A stretch of 51,205 bases of DNA from Leucobacter ruminantium (lineage in GTDB: Bacteria > Actinomycetota > Actinomycetes > Actinomycetales > Microbacteriaceae), in the NCBI RefSeq assembly GCF_017565705.1, contig NZ_JAGDYL010000012.1, positions 1-51,205 of the forward strand, read 5' to 3'. The position numbers and the translations under genes were made by a program. Of the stretch, positions 1-13,295 are shown piece after piece (position 1 is the stretch's first letter; the number at the start of each line of letters is the position of its first letter). Below the pieces are notes generated by a model. That model was not told the origin of the DNA and made no database searches. It saw nothing but the letters and a program-made list of their open reading frames with translations.

Positions 1-11
1 TACCCGCCGCG

Positions 12-43
12 CCCCGCCCCCCACCAACCGCCGGGGGGCGGGG
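12..43 (-). terminator. Probable terminator of the lysC-asd operon
   Basis: An 11-bp perfect stem, CCCCGCCCCCC (12-22) with GGGGGGCGGGG (33-43), encloses a 10-nt loop 45 bases past the asd stop codon. There is no T-tract, so whether it is a classical intrinsic terminator is uncertain. A stable hairpin directly behind the operon is the reason for the call. Confidence 0.5.
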
Positions 44-87
44 CACCGGGCTGCACCCCCCGCCCCTCTTCCCGTATCGGGGACCGG

Positions 88-2469
<2,382 letters not shown>

Positions 2470-2551
2470 GCGGGTCCTCCTCGAAGTTTCTTCACCGAAA
2501 GTCCAGTCTATCGGACCGCGCCGGGAGCCCCGCGCCTCGTGGCTGCCGACG

Positions 2552-2950
2552 TCACGCGGCCTCGACCAGAGCGCACACCCAGACGCCGATGAGGGCTGTC
2601 GCGGCCATCATCAATGTGCAGGCCGCGAGCCACCACAGGCGCCTCCGGCGGTGAGGGATCGCGAACCGCAGCACGAGGATCACGCCGTAGAGCACGACCA
2701 CCGCGACGGCGGTCGTCAGCGCCACGGGCACCGAGGGGCCGCCCGAGGCCGCGAGCATCACGAGCGGGACGAGGCTGGCCGCCGCCAGCAGGCCGCTCAT
2801 GATCAGCCAGATGCGGCCGCTCGAGGTCTGCAGCGACGGCTGGTTGATCATCCTCGTGGGGTCCCTGCTCGGATCCCTCGCGAGATCGCCCGCGGGATCC
2901 CTATCGACATCCTTGCCGGGTTCCCCGGCCGGCCCGGATCCCGCGCTCAT
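2552..2950 (-). CDS. Small membrane protein of unknown function
   Basis: Predicted 132-residue protein with about three hydrophobic segments ([20 protein letters not shown], then [19 protein letters not shown], then [20 protein letters not shown]) separated by a basic HRRRR loop. The first ~40 residues are hydrophilic and repetitive ([16 protein letters not shown]), encoded by DNA with closely spaced GGATCC-type words, including an exact GATCCCTC at 2872. The ATG follows a GAGGAGAAGAGG ribosome-binding site. I do not recognise a family. It sits between lysC and the Cys-rich gene, all minus strand. Confidence 0.75.
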   Translation of the reverse strand: MSAGSGPAGEPGKDVDRDPAGDLARDPSRDPTRMINQPSLQTSSGRIWLIMSGLLAAASLVPLVMLAASGGPSVPVALTTAVAVVVLYGVILVLRFAIPHRRRRLWWLAACTLMMAATALIGVWVCALVEAA

Positions 2951-2974
2951 GTCCGCCTCTTCTCCTCGGGCTCC

Positions 2975-3220
2975 TCAGGCTCGGTCGACGAGCTCGTGCT
3001 CGGCTCCGCCGTCGGCCGTCATGCGGGCGCAGTTGGCGCAGCAGTAGATCGCGCCCTCGACCTCGACGCCGTGGCCCAGAATGCGGCAGCCGCAGTGGGA
3101 GCAGGCGGGCGCGATGAGGTGAACGGCGCATTCGAAGCTGTCGAAGGTGCCGGTGGTGTCGCCCCTCTGCACGGTGAAGGTCTTGTCGTACTCGTTGCCG
3201 CAGGTATCGCAGGTGGCCAT
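2975..3220 (-). CDS. Cys-rich zinc-ribbon-like small protein
   Basis: An 81-residue protein beginning MATCDTCGNEYDKTF, with cysteines arranged CxxC near the N-terminus, a single Cys near residue 31, CSHCGC near 40-45 and CCANC near 60-64. It also has two or three histidines (AVHLIAP, ILGHGVE), so it could bind one or two metal ions. The start chosen is the ATG with AAAGGAG about 5 bases upstream; a longer open frame upstream has no such signal and runs into recR in antisense. Similar short MATCxxCGNxYD proteins occur in other bacteria as hypothetical or metallothionein-like proteins (recollection, not checked). No function is claimed. Confidence 0.8.
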   Translation of the reverse strand: MATCDTCGNEYDKTFTVQRGDTTGTFDSFECAVHLIAPACSHCGCRILGHGVEVEGAIYCCANCARMTADGGAEHELVDRA

Positions 3221-3351
3221 CGTTCGCTCCTTTCTCGGAGATCGGTGTCGAACGATTCCAGCTTCGCTCCGACGACGATGCCCCGCCAAGGGGGTGGATA
3301 CTCCGTCCGAGTGGGCGTATCCTCGCGCTGCCGCCCGCCCGGCCTCGCGCG

Positions 3352-3960
3352 CTACTCGACCTTGCGGCGCCCCTCGAAGGCGCGGCCGAGCGTCACCTCG
3401 TCGGCGAACTCGAGGTCGCCACCGACCGGCAGCCCCGAGGCGAGGCGCGAGACGGGCACCTCGATGCTCGTGAGCAGCCGCGAGAGGTATGCCGCGGTAG
3501 CCTCGCCCTCCAGATTGGGGTCGGTCGCGATGATGACCTCGCGCACCTCGACCTCGCCCGCTCCCGTGCCGAGGCGGCGCATGAGCGAGGGGATGCTGAG
3601 GTCGTCGGGGCCGATGCCGTCGATGGGGCTGATCGCCCCGCCGAGCACATGGTAGAGCCCGCGGTATTGGCGGGTGCGCTCGATGGCGACCACGTCCTTG
3701 GGCTCCTCGACGACGCAGATGAGGCTCTGGTCGCGGCGGGGATCCCTGCAGATGGAGCAGCGCTCCTGCTCGGTGATGTTGCCGCACACCTCGCAGAAGC
3801 GCACCTTCTCGCGCACCTCGGTGAGCAGCTCTGCGAGGCGCGTGACGTCGAAGTTCTGGGTCTGCAGAATGTGGAAGGCGATGCGCTGCGCCGACTTCGG
3901 GCCGATGCCGGGCAGCCTGCCGAACTCGTCGATCAGGTCTTGGACGATGCCGTCGTACAC
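3352..3960 (-). CDS. recR: Recombination mediator protein RecR
   Basis: Acts with RecO/RecF to load RecA on gapped DNA; cytosolic. The 202-residue protein has the helix-hairpin-helix stretch [17 protein letters not shown], a four-Cys zinc finger (Cys56, Cys59, Cys68, Cys71) and a Toprim domain starting [14 protein letters not shown]. The length is typical for the family. The start codon is GTG, three bases after the dnaX stop, so the two are cotranscribed and probably translationally coupled. The dnaX-recR order is widely conserved in bacteria. A short gap of about 130 bases with no feature I can name separates it from the Cys-rich gene downstream. Confidence 0.97.
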   Translation of the reverse strand: MYDGIVQDLIDEFGRLPGIGPKSAQRIAFHILQTQNFDVTRLAELLTEVREKVRFCEVCGNITEQERCSICRDPRRDQSLICVVEEPKDVVAIERTRQYRGLYHVLGGAISPIDGIGPDDLSIPSLMRRLGTGAGEVEVREVIIATDPNLEGEATAAYLSRLLTSIEVPVSRLASGLPVGGDLEFADEVTLGRAFEGRRKVE

Positions 3961-3963
3961 GGG

Positions 3964-6900
3964 TCAGGCCTCCAGTCGGGGCGGGAGCGGGCGCTCCTCG
4001 ATGAATCGTGCGCCGAGCACCTCGCGCACCACGGCCTCGCCGTACCGGGTGAAGGCGGGCCGCTTCGCGGGCTTCGCCTCACCGTTCGAGGTTTCGGCTT
4101 TCGGGGCTTCACCGCTCGAGACCGCACCGCTCGCCTGCGGTGTTGCGGAGGCGACGGCGCCCGGCGCGGAGGCAGCCCCCGTGGCGGAGGTGGGCGTCTC
4201 CTCGGCGACCCGTGCCTCGGCTTGCGCGACCTTCACCGCGGCCTCGGCCACCTGCTCGGCCGCGGCGGCGACTCCGCCGGTCTGCGCGCCGGCGCCACCG
4301 CCGCCTGAGTCGTAGGGATCCCCTCCGGCGTAGGGGTCGTCTTCGCCGTAGGGATCACCGTCGCCGTAGAGGTCGTTCGAAGGGCCGTCGCCGTAATCGC
4401 CGGGATCGTACGCCTCGTCGACGCGCGCCCCGCCGACGCTCTGAGCGGCCGGACCGGGTGCCGGGGCGACCGGGGCCTGCGCGGGCGCCCTGGTCGCCGG
4501 AGCGCTCGGGGACTGCACCGTCGAGCGGGCTCCGGTTTCGCGGACGGGCTCGGCCTGAACCGCACCGCCTCCCCCGTGGGAACCGGCTCCGTCCCCGGAG
4601 CCCGATCCCTCGCCGGTGCCGGATCCCTCGCTGGAGCCTGATCCCTCGCCGTGGGAATCGCCTTCCCTGCGCGATCCGGCATCTCCGCCTGGGCCGGTCG
4701 CCTCCCCCGGCATCGGGTCTGCCCAGGCGGGTGCCGCGATGGCCGGGCCGAGTGCGCTCAGCCGCGCCGCGGCGCGCTGCTCGGGGTCGCTCGCGTCGGG
4801 CGTCGGCCCCGGCTCAGGGGGCGCGGTGCGAATGCTCTGCGGGGCGGGGGGCTGCTGGGACCCGGCTCGATGGGGCTCCTCGGCGTCGGCGCCCGCGGAC
4901 CCGGCATCGCGCTGCGGTGGGCGCTGCGCGCCCTCGGACTCTCTCGTCGCGTTCGTCGCGGTCACGCGCTGCGGCACGTATTTGACGTTCAGGCCGATCG
5001 CCGCGCTGATCGTCTCACGCAACGGATCCGCACCCTTCGCCTTGAACGCGGCGAGGTCGGACTGCGATGCCAGGCCGATGGTCAGCACCTCGCCGTCGAG
5101 GCCGAGCGGCTGCACGACTCGCACGGCGTTCCAGGCATCGCGGTCGTTCTGCAGGATCTCCTCCAGCAGCTCGGGCCACAGCTCGACCAGGTCGTCGAAG
5201 CCGCCCGGTGCCGTCTCGAGCTCGTCGCCCGCACCGGCGGAGACCGACGGCGAATCTGCGCCGCCGGCCGGAGCCTGAGGCGCGGCCGGGGCGGTCGGAG
5301 CCTGAGGCGCGGCCGGGGCGGCCTGAGCGGCAGACGCTTGGAAGGCCGTCTCGCGGCCGATCCCCTCGATCTGCGTGCTGCTCAGCACGTCGGAGATGGG
5401 TCGGCCGAACGACGCGGCGCCCGCGTTGGGGTGGTGATCGCCTTCGGTCCGGTTCGCCTGGCGCTGCTGAGCGTCCGGCCCGGTCGGCTCGCCGCTCGCA
5501 GCGGCTCTGCTCGCGACAGCCCGCTTCGCTCCCGCCCCGGGAACGACGTCGTCGCCTTCGGCGCCTGCCGCCGCCCCGCTCCGAGAACCGGTGTCGCCGT
5601 CGGCATCGCTACCCGCGCTCGAAGGAGTGCCTGCGGAAGCGCCCGCCGGATCCTCCCGAAGGAAATCGCGGATCGATGCGGCCGTCTCGGCAGCATTCGG
5701 CGCGGCCGACGGCCCGGTTCCTCCCGCGAACCCCAGCTCGGGCTGCGCGGGCGCGCCGGGATTCGTCACGGCACCGCGAGCCGCGGCAAGCGCCGCGAGC
5801 GGATCGGGGCGAGGATCGCTCTGCGCGCTCTGAGAAGAGACCCCGCCACCCGTCGGTGCAGCTGGAGCGGCGCTGCGCGAGGACGCGGACGCGGGCGACC
5901 CCGGAGGGGCAGCCTGCTGGGGACCGCCGCGGTGCGCGGCGGGAGCGGAGCCGGCCGCAGCCGCAGGGCCGCCCTGCGCAGCGGCAGAGGCAGCAGCAGG
6001 GGCAGCCCCCCCGAGCGCCGCGACCCCCTCGACCGGGCCCTGCAGCAGCGCGCGCGCGATCATCAGTTCGAGTTGCAGACGCGGCGCCGTCGCGCCGGCC
6101 ATCTTGTCGAGAGCCGCGCTGACGGTGTCGGCGATGCGCGACAGCTCGCCGCGACCGAAGGCCTGCGCCTGCTCGAACATGCGGGTGAGCTGATCCTGCG
6201 GCACACCCCGGAACACGGCGGCCGCACCGTCGACGGTGGTCGCGCCCACGACGATCAGGTCGCGCAGCCGTTCGAGCAGATCCTCGACGAAGCGCCTCGG
6301 ATCCTGCCCGGTCTGCACGACACGGTCGGTCGCTCGGAACGCGGCAGCGGGGTCGTGCGTGCCGAGGGCGATCACCACGTCGTCGATGAGCTCGGTGTGG
6401 GTGAAGCCGAGCAGGCCCGCCGCACGCTCCGCGGTGACCGTGTCGCCCTCCGAACCGGCGATGAGCTGGTCGAGGATCGAGAGTGTGTCTCGCACCGAAC
6501 CCCCGCCCGCCCGCACCACGAGGGGCAGCACGCCGGGCTCGACCCCGACGCCCTCGCTGTCGCAGAGCGACTGCACGTAGTCGATGAGCGTCGCCGGCGC
6601 GATGAGCCGGAACGGGTAGTGGTGCGTGCGCGAGCGGATCGTGCCGATGACCTTGTCGGGCTCGGTCGTCGCGAAGACGAACTTCACGTGGGGCGGCGGC
6701 TCCTCCACGATCTTCAACAGCGCGTTGAAGCCGCCGGCCGTGACCATGTGCGCCTCGTCGATGATGAAGATCTTGAAACGATCCCTCGCGGGGGCGAACA
6801 CGGCCCGCTCGCGCAGGTCGCGCGCATCGTCGACACCGCCGTGGCTGGCCGCGTCGATCTCGACGACGTCGAGGGATCCGCCGCCGTCGCGGCTCAGTTC

Positions 6901-7146
6901 GACGCAGCTCGGGCACACCCCGCACGGGTGATCGGTCGGCCCCTCGGCGCAGTTCAGGCAGCGCGCGAGGATGCGCGCCGACGTGGTTTTGCCGCAGCCG
7001 CGCGGGCCGCTGAAGAGGTATGCGTGCCCGATGCGGCCGGTGCGCAGAGCCGTCATCAACGGTTCTGTCACCTGGGACTGGCCAATCATCTCGGCGAAGC
7101 TCTCGGGCCGATATCGGCGATACAGTGCGGCAACCACGGAGTCCAT
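3964..7146 (-). CDS. dnaX: DNA polymerase III gamma/tau subunit with very long linker
   Basis: Clamp-loader ATPase of the replicative polymerase. The AAA+ domain shows Walker A GPRGCGKT (47-54), a zinc module with Cys66, Cys75, Cys78 and Cys81, Walker B FIIDEAH, and the SRTHHYPFR sensor region. From about residue 375 the chain becomes Ala/Pro/Gly/Ser-rich; a folded tau-type segment (WPELLEEILQNDRDAWNAVR to NVKYVPQRV) interrupts it, and an acidic stretch of DPY repeats follows. At 1060 residues it is far longer than E. coli tau (643). I chose the ATG at 7146, which has GGAGG about 11 bases upstream, over the ATG at 7167. I saw no slippery frameshift site. It is followed by recR. Confidence 0.95.
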   Translation of the reverse strand: MDSVVAALYRRYRPESFAEMIGQSQVTEPLMTALRTGRIGHAYLFSGPRGCGKTTSARILARCLNCAEGPTDHPCGVCPSCVELSRDGGGSLDVVEIDAASHGGVDDARDLRERAVFAPARDRFKIFIIDEAHMVTAGGFNALLKIVEEPPPHVKFVFATTEPDKVIGTIRSRTHHYPFRLIAPATLIDYVQSLCDSEGVGVEPGVLPLVVRAGGGSVRDTLSILDQLIAGSEGDTVTAERAAGLLGFTHTELIDDVVIALGTHDPAAAFRATDRVVQTGQDPRRFVEDLLERLRDLIVVGATTVDGAAAVFRGVPQDQLTRMFEQAQAFGRGELSRIADTVSAALDKMAGATAPRLQLELMIARALLQGPVEGVAALGGAAPAAASAAAQGGPAAAAGSAPAAHRGGPQQAAPPGSPASASSRSAAPAAPTGGGVSSQSAQSDPRPDPLAALAAARGAVTNPGAPAQPELGFAGGTGPSAAPNAAETAASIRDFLREDPAGASAGTPSSAGSDADGDTGSRSGAAAGAEGDDVVPGAGAKRAVASRAAASGEPTGPDAQQRQANRTEGDHHPNAGAASFGRPISDVLSSTQIEGIGRETAFQASAAQAAPAAPQAPTAPAAPQAPAGGADSPSVSAGAGDELETAPGGFDDLVELWPELLEEILQNDRDAWNAVRVVQPLGLDGEVLTIGLASQSDLAAFKAKGADPLRETISAAIGLNVKYVPQRVTATNATRESEGAQRPPQRDAGSAGADAEEPHRAGSQQPPAPQSIRTAPPEPGPTPDASDPEQRAAARLSALGPAIAAPAWADPMPGEATGPGGDAGSRREGDSHGEGSGSSEGSGTGEGSGSGDGAGSHGGGGAVQAEPVRETGARSTVQSPSAPATRAPAQAPVAPAPGPAAQSVGGARVDEAYDPGDYGDGPSNDLYGDGDPYGEDDPYAGGDPYDSGGGGAGAQTGGVAAAAEQVAEAAVKVAQAEARVAEETPTSATGAASAPGAVASATPQASGAVSSGEAPKAETSNGEAKPAKRPAFTRYGEAVVREVLGARFIEERPLPPRLEA

Positions 7147-7203
7147 GCTACCGGCGGCCTCCGACATTCTCCCGGGGCGTTCGCCCTCGGCGGGAAGGAT
7201 CCC

Positions 7204-8409
7204 TCAGCCCGCCACGAGCCGCCACGACTGTCGGGCGATCTCCGCCTCCTCGTCGGTCGGCACCACGAGCACCTCGACGCGGGAGGCATCGGTGCCGATC
7301 CGCCTGGGGCCCGCGGCCGCAGCCTCGTTGCGCGAGGGATCGATCTCCACGCCGAGCCACTCGAGGCCACCGCAGATCCGCGCCCGGATTCCGGCGTGGT
7401 TCTCGCCCACACCGGCGGTGAACACGAGCGCGTCGGCGCCGCCCAGCACCGCGAGGTAGGCGCCGATGTAGTGGCGCGCGCGGTGGGCGTAGACGTCGAG
7501 CGCGAGACGTGCGGCCCCGTCTCCCGCTTCGGCGGCCGCCCACACGTCTCGGAAGTCGTTCGACCCGGCCAGACCCGCGAGGCCCGAACCTCGGTTGAGC
7601 AGCGCGTCCAGTTCGTCGGTTTCGAGCCCGGCTCGCAGCAGATGGAGCAGCGCCCCGGGATCGACATCGCCGCCGCGCGTGCCCATCACGAGCCCTTCGA
7701 GCGGCGTGAAGCCCATCGAGGTGTCGACCGAGCGGCCCCCGTCGATCGCGCAGGCCGAGGCCCCGTTGCCGAGATGCAGCACGATCTGCCGCAGCGACTC
7801 GATGGGACGCCCGAGAAACGCGGCGGCCCTGCGCGACACGACCTGGTGCGAGACCCCGTGGAATCCGTAGCGCCTCACGCCGTGCCGATCCGCAACATCC
7901 CGGTCTATGGCGTAAGTGTATGCACGCTGAGGAATGGTCTGGTGGAACGCGGTGTCGAACACCGCGACGTGCGGCACGTCGAAGCGCGCGCGTGCGGCCA
8001 TGATGGCCTGGTACTGGCCGGGGTTGTGCAGCGGGGCGAGCGCCCCCAGCTCGAGGATGCGATCGGCGACGCGGTCGTCGATCAGGGTCGGTTCGAAGAA
8101 CTCGCTGCCGCCCTGCACGACGCGGTGGCCCACCGCGCGGATGTCGAGGCCTTCGACGGGTGTGCCGCACGCGGCGAAGGCCTCCACCATCGCCGAGAAG
8201 CCCGCCGTGTGGTCGGGCACCGGCAGCTCGCGCTCGAAGCGCGCGCCCGCCGATCCCTCGCCCTCCGACCGGTGCACGATGCGGCCTTCGGACCCGCGCT
8301 GCCCGATGCGCTCCACGAGGCCGGCGGCCGACCGCTCACCCGTCTCGGCGTCGACGAGCTGATACTTGATCGACGACGAGCCCGCGTTGATGACGAGGAC
8401 GTTGCTCAT
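7204..8409 (-). CDS. ackA: Acetate kinase
   Basis: Interconverts acetyl phosphate plus ADP and acetate plus ATP. The 401-residue protein begins MSNVLVINAGSSSIKYQLV, the phosphate-1 motif of the ASKHA fold, and has GHRVVQGG, the HLGNGASACAI phosphate-2 motif, GFTPLEGLVMGTRGGDVDP and the C-terminal GVGENHAGIR adenosine motif, so all expected blocks are present. The ATG at 8409 gives the standard start; the open frame extends far upstream only as a shadow of pta. It lies 8 bases behind the pta stop, forming a pta-ackA operon for acetate overflow or acetate assimilation. Confidence 0.97.
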   Translation of the reverse strand: MSNVLVINAGSSSIKYQLVDAETGERSAAGLVERIGQRGSEGRIVHRSEGEGSAGARFERELPVPDHTAGFSAMVEAFAACGTPVEGLDIRAVGHRVVQGGSEFFEPTLIDDRVADRILELGALAPLHNPGQYQAIMAARARFDVPHVAVFDTAFHQTIPQRAYTYAIDRDVADRHGVRRYGFHGVSHQVVSRRAAAFLGRPIESLRQIVLHLGNGASACAIDGGRSVDTSMGFTPLEGLVMGTRGGDVDPGALLHLLRAGLETDELDALLNRGSGLAGLAGSNDFRDVWAAAEAGDGAARLALDVYAHRARHYIGAYLAVLGGADALVFTAGVGENHAGIRARICGGLEWLGVEIDPSRNEAAAAGPRRIGTDASRVEVLVVPTDEEAEIARQSWRLVAG

Positions 8410-8417
8410 GCCGGTTC

Positions 8418-10574
8418 CTACTCCCTGGATTCGCGGGCGGGGGCGCCATCGGACGCGGAGCGACCGGCCTGCACCGCGGTGATCGCCACGGTGTTGAGGA
8501 TGTCCTCGACGGTCGCGCCGCGGGAAAGGTCGTTGACCGGTTTGTTGAGACCCTGCAGCACCGGTCCGACCGCGACCGCCCCCGCCGAGCGCTGCACGGC
8601 CTTGTAGGTGTTGTTGCCGGTATTCAGGTCGGGGAATATGAAGACGGTCGCGCGCCCCGCCACCTGCGAGCCGGGCATCTTGGAGGCGCCGGTCGCCGGG
8701 TCGCTCGCGGCGTCGTACTGGATCGGTCCCTCGATGGGCAGGTCGGGGCGGGCTGCTCGCGCGATCGCGGTCGCCTCGCGCACCTTGTCGACGTCGGCCC
8801 CCGACCCCGAATCCCCCGTCGAGTACGACAGCATCGCGATGCGGGGCTCGACGCCGAACTGCGCGGCGGTCTCGGCGCTGGAGATCGCGATGTCGGCGAG
8901 CTGCGCCGCGGTCGGGTCGGGGTTCACGGCGCAGTCGCCGTAGACGAGCACACGATCCGCGAGCGCCATGAAGAAGACGCTCGACACGACCGAGACCCCC
9001 GGCTTCGTCTTCACGAACTCGAGCGCCGGTCTTATCGTGTGAGCCGTGGTGTTCGCGGCGCCCGACACCATCCCGTCGGCGTACCCCAGCTGCACCATCA
9101 TCGTGCCGAAGTAGCTGCCGTCGGCCATCGTGTCGCGCGCCTGCTCGAGCGTCACGCCCTTGTGCGCACGCAGTCGCGCGTACTCGTCCGCGAAGCCCTC
9201 TCGCAGCGACGACGTCTGCGGATCGACGACCTCCGCGGCGTCGATCGCCAGGCCGAGCTCGCCGCCGCGCTTGCGCACCGCGGCCTCGTCGCCGAGGATG
9301 GTGAGTCGAGCGGTGCCTCGCGCGAGCAACGTGCTCGCCGCGCGCAGGATGCGATCGTCGTCGCCCTCGGGCAGCACGATGTGCGCGTTCGTCTCGGCGG
9401 CCCGCTCGAACAGCTCGTAGGCGAACATCACGGGCGTGCGGATCCCGCCGCGGTGCAGCCGCAGCCGCTCGCGCAGCAGGGCCGTGTCGACATGCTGCTC
9501 GAACAGCGCGAGGGCCGTATCGAACTTGGCCGGCGATTCCTCGGTGAGCAACCCGCGCGCCTGCGTGATGCGCTGCGCCGTCTCGAAGGTGCCGAAGCGC
9601 GTGCGCACCACCGGCAGCGTCGAGGAGACGCCGTCGAGCAGCCGTCCCACGTCGGCCGGCAGCGCGAAGTCGCCGTTCAGCACTACGGCGCCGATTGTCG
9701 GGAACGTCGGAGCCTCGTGCGCCATCGTGACGGCGAGCAGGGTCTCGGCGCGGTCGGCCGCGATCACGACGACCGATCCCTCGATCAGGCGGGGCAGCAC
9801 GTGCTCCATGGACATGCCCGCGACCACGACGCCGCGCACCTCGCGCGCCAGCAGTTCGACGCTGCCGCGCACGAGCTCGCCCTCGACCGCCTCGACCACC
9901 GCCGAGACGGGCGGCGCGACGAGCAGCAGCTCCTCGGGCAGCACCCACACGGGCGCATCGCCCGAGATCTTGCCGGCGGCGACCTTCGAGACCTCGGTCT
10001 CGATCTCCTCCGCTCGCGAGGGATCGGCCCGGTTCACGAGCACGGCGACGACCGTCGCGTGCTCGGCCCGCAGCTCCGCGGCGCCGAGCTCGGCGATCTG
10101 CGCGATCTGGTGGGGCGTGCGCGCCGGCAATTGCCCGAGCATCTCGGGCTCCCCACCCGCGCGGCCGCTCAGCACGAGCATGACCGGGGCATCGAGGTTC
10201 GCAGCGATGCGCGCGTTGTACGACAGCTCGGTCGGCGCTGCGACGTCGGTGAAGTCGGAGCCCACCACCACGACCGCGTCGCAGCGCGCCCTGAGCGCGT
10301 GGTACTGCGCGACGATCCGCGTCATGGCACCGTCGGGGTCGGCGTGGGCCTCCTCGTAGGTGACGCCCACGCAGGCCTCATAGGGAGCGTCGGCCGTAGC
10401 ACGTGCCCGCAGCAGCTCGAGCACGCGGTCTCGCTGCTCGGCCGAGCGGATGAGCGGCCTGAAGACCCCCACGCGCGGGGCGTCGAGCAGCAGCGCGTCG
10501 AGCACGCCGAGGGCGACAGCGCTCTTGCCCGTGCGCCCCTCGGCCGAAGTCAGGTAGATGCTGGCTGTCACCAC
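8418..10574 (-). CDS. pta: Phosphate acetyltransferase
   Basis: Converts acetyl-CoA and phosphate to acetyl phosphate. The 718-residue protein is the long, multidomain form: an N-terminal P-loop/BioD-like region (YLTSAEGRTGKSAVALGVLDAL), a middle DRTGG-like region, and the C-terminal catalytic PTA_PTB domain from about residue 385, with IVLPEGDDDRILRAA, DGMVSGAANTTAHT and the late FPDLNTGNNTYKAVQRSAG block. The start is a GTG, with a second GTG directly after it, so the first residue is uncertain by one codon. The ackA gene follows at once on the same strand. Confidence 0.96.
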   Translation of the reverse strand: MVTASIYLTSAEGRTGKSAVALGVLDALLLDAPRVGVFRPLIRSAEQRDRVLELLRARATADAPYEACVGVTYEEAHADPDGAMTRIVAQYHALRARCDAVVVVGSDFTDVAAPTELSYNARIAANLDAPVMLVLSGRAGGEPEMLGQLPARTPHQIAQIAELGAAELRAEHATVVAVLVNRADPSRAEEIETEVSKVAAGKISGDAPVWVLPEELLLVAPPVSAVVEAVEGELVRGSVELLAREVRGVVVAGMSMEHVLPRLIEGSVVVIAADRAETLLAVTMAHEAPTFPTIGAVVLNGDFALPADVGRLLDGVSSTLPVVRTRFGTFETAQRITQARGLLTEESPAKFDTALALFEQHVDTALLRERLRLHRGGIRTPVMFAYELFERAAETNAHIVLPEGDDDRILRAASTLLARGTARLTILGDEAAVRKRGGELGLAIDAAEVVDPQTSSLREGFADEYARLRAHKGVTLEQARDTMADGSYFGTMMVQLGYADGMVSGAANTTAHTIRPALEFVKTKPGVSVVSSVFFMALADRVLVYGDCAVNPDPTAAQLADIAISSAETAAQFGVEPRIAMLSYSTGDSGSGADVDKVREATAIARAARPDLPIEGPIQYDAASDPATGASKMPGSQVAGRATVFIFPDLNTGNNTYKAVQRSAGAVAVGPVLQGLNKPVNDLSRGATVEDILNTVAITAVQAGRSASDGAPARESRE

Positions 10575-10675
10575 TCCAGCCTATGGCGCTCACCTGAGCG
10601 TCGGCGATCCCCTCGCCCGCGCGGCAGGCCCGCCCGGTCGGGTGTTCGGACAGGATCCCTCGCGCCCGCAAACGC

Positions 10676-10709
10676 GAGCAGGGGCCCCGCCGTAGCGGGA
10701 CCCCTGCTC
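10676..10709 (-). terminator. Terminator of groEL
   Basis: A 15-bp stem with one mismatch, GAGCAGGGGCCCCGC (10676-10690) with GCGGGACCCCTGCTC (10695-10709), has a CGTA tetraloop 17 bases after the groEL stop codon. There is no long T-run, as is common in high-GC actinobacteria. Confidence 0.7.
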
Positions 10710-10726
10710 GAGGAGGAGGACTCTGC

Positions 10727-12446
<1,720 letters not shown>

Positions 12447-12454
12447 AACCAATC

Positions 12455-12481
12455 TTGGCACTCAGACACCGAGAGTGCAAG
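12455..12481 (-). promoter_or_regulatory. CIRCE operator, distal copy, with possible groEL promoter
   Basis: TTGGCACTC - 9 bases - GAGTGCAAG, a CIRCE-like inverted repeat eight bases beyond the first. Read on the minus strand it starts with TTGCAC (12480-12475), which could be a -35 element, with a weak -10 (CAAGAT, 12457-12452) 17 bases on. If so, HrcA at this copy would cover the promoter itself. Confidence 0.75.
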
Positions 12482-12517
12482 AAATCGCGCTCGCGGACAG
12501 CGAACAGGTGGAGAGGC

Positions 12518-13192
12518 CTATTCGACGGGGGCGTCGGTCGAGGGATCGGCCTCGCCCGCAGCCCCGTCCGCGGCGGCCTCCTCGGGTGCGGGAGCCTCTG
12601 CCTGAGCGGCCGCGTCGGCGCCGGGGCCGGCGTAATCGGCGCCCAGCAGCACGATGAGACGGGCGCCGAGCTCCGCGTACTCCTCGGTCGCGTAGGTGGA
12701 TACGCCGCCGAGCTTCTCCGCGAGACCTCGCGCCGCCGCCTCGTCGGCCGGATCGCGGTAGAACACCGCCGAGATCTCGACGTTCGAGTCGGCGATCTTC
12801 TCCGAGAAGAGGATCTGTCCCCAGCCCTCCGCGGTGATGGTCTGGTCGACGCTCGCACCGAGATTGGGGATCTGGGTGCCGTCGAGCACGGCGACCGTCG
12901 CCGCCGGGTCGAGCACGGCGGGCGTCTCGGACGCCCTGGGCTGCGAAGCTGTGCTCGTGCTCTTGATCGGCCCGCCGCTCCCGCCGCCGCCCTGCACGAT
13001 GATCACGCCGATCGTCGTGAGCAGCGCGAAACCGAGCAGGCCGACGATCAGGTACTGCCAGATATGGCGCGGGCGCGCCGTCACCCGGTGCACGCCGACG
13101 CGACCGCTGCGCGGGATCCGGTCGAAGCGATCCTCGGGGTACTCCTGACGACCGCTGCGACGCGTCTCGGCGTCGACGTTGCTCTGCGCCAC
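12518..13192 (-). CDS. LytR C-terminal-domain membrane protein
   Basis: About 224 residues. A basic cytoplasmic N-terminus is followed by one membrane segment (YLIVGLLGFALLTTIGVIIV), a glycine and serine-rich spacer, and an extracytoplasmic domain with AVLDGTQIPNLGASVDQTI and GADYAGPG, the pattern of LytR_C domains that occur alone or behind LCP cell-wall ligases. The tail is Ala/Glu/Pro-rich. The start is unsettled: the GTG at 13192 has AGGGGAT just upstream, while an ATG at 13231 has no visible ribosome-binding site. Function in the family is not firmly known; a cell-wall role is inferred. Confidence 0.75.
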   Translation of the reverse strand: MAQSNVDAETRRSGRQEYPEDRFDRIPRSGRVGVHRVTARPRHIWQYLIVGLLGFALLTTIGVIIVQGGGGSGGPIKSTSTASQPRASETPAVLDPAATVAVLDGTQIPNLGASVDQTITAEGWGQILFSEKIADSNVEISAVFYRDPADEAAARGLAEKLGGVSTYATEEYAELGARLIVLLGADYAGPGADAAAQAEAPAPEEAAADGAAGEADPSTDAPVE

Positions 13193-13295
13193 GCTATCCC
13201 CTATGTTCCTACCGACCGTGGACCGCCGCATTCGCGGCACCGTACCAGCGTACCCCGACTCCCCCGGGGCTCCCTGAAGCCGAGGCGAGGGATCC

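Noticed and set aside
3964..7146. Programmed frameshift in dnaX producing a separate gamma subunit
   Set aside because: No A-rich slippery heptamer was seen; the frame is open throughout.
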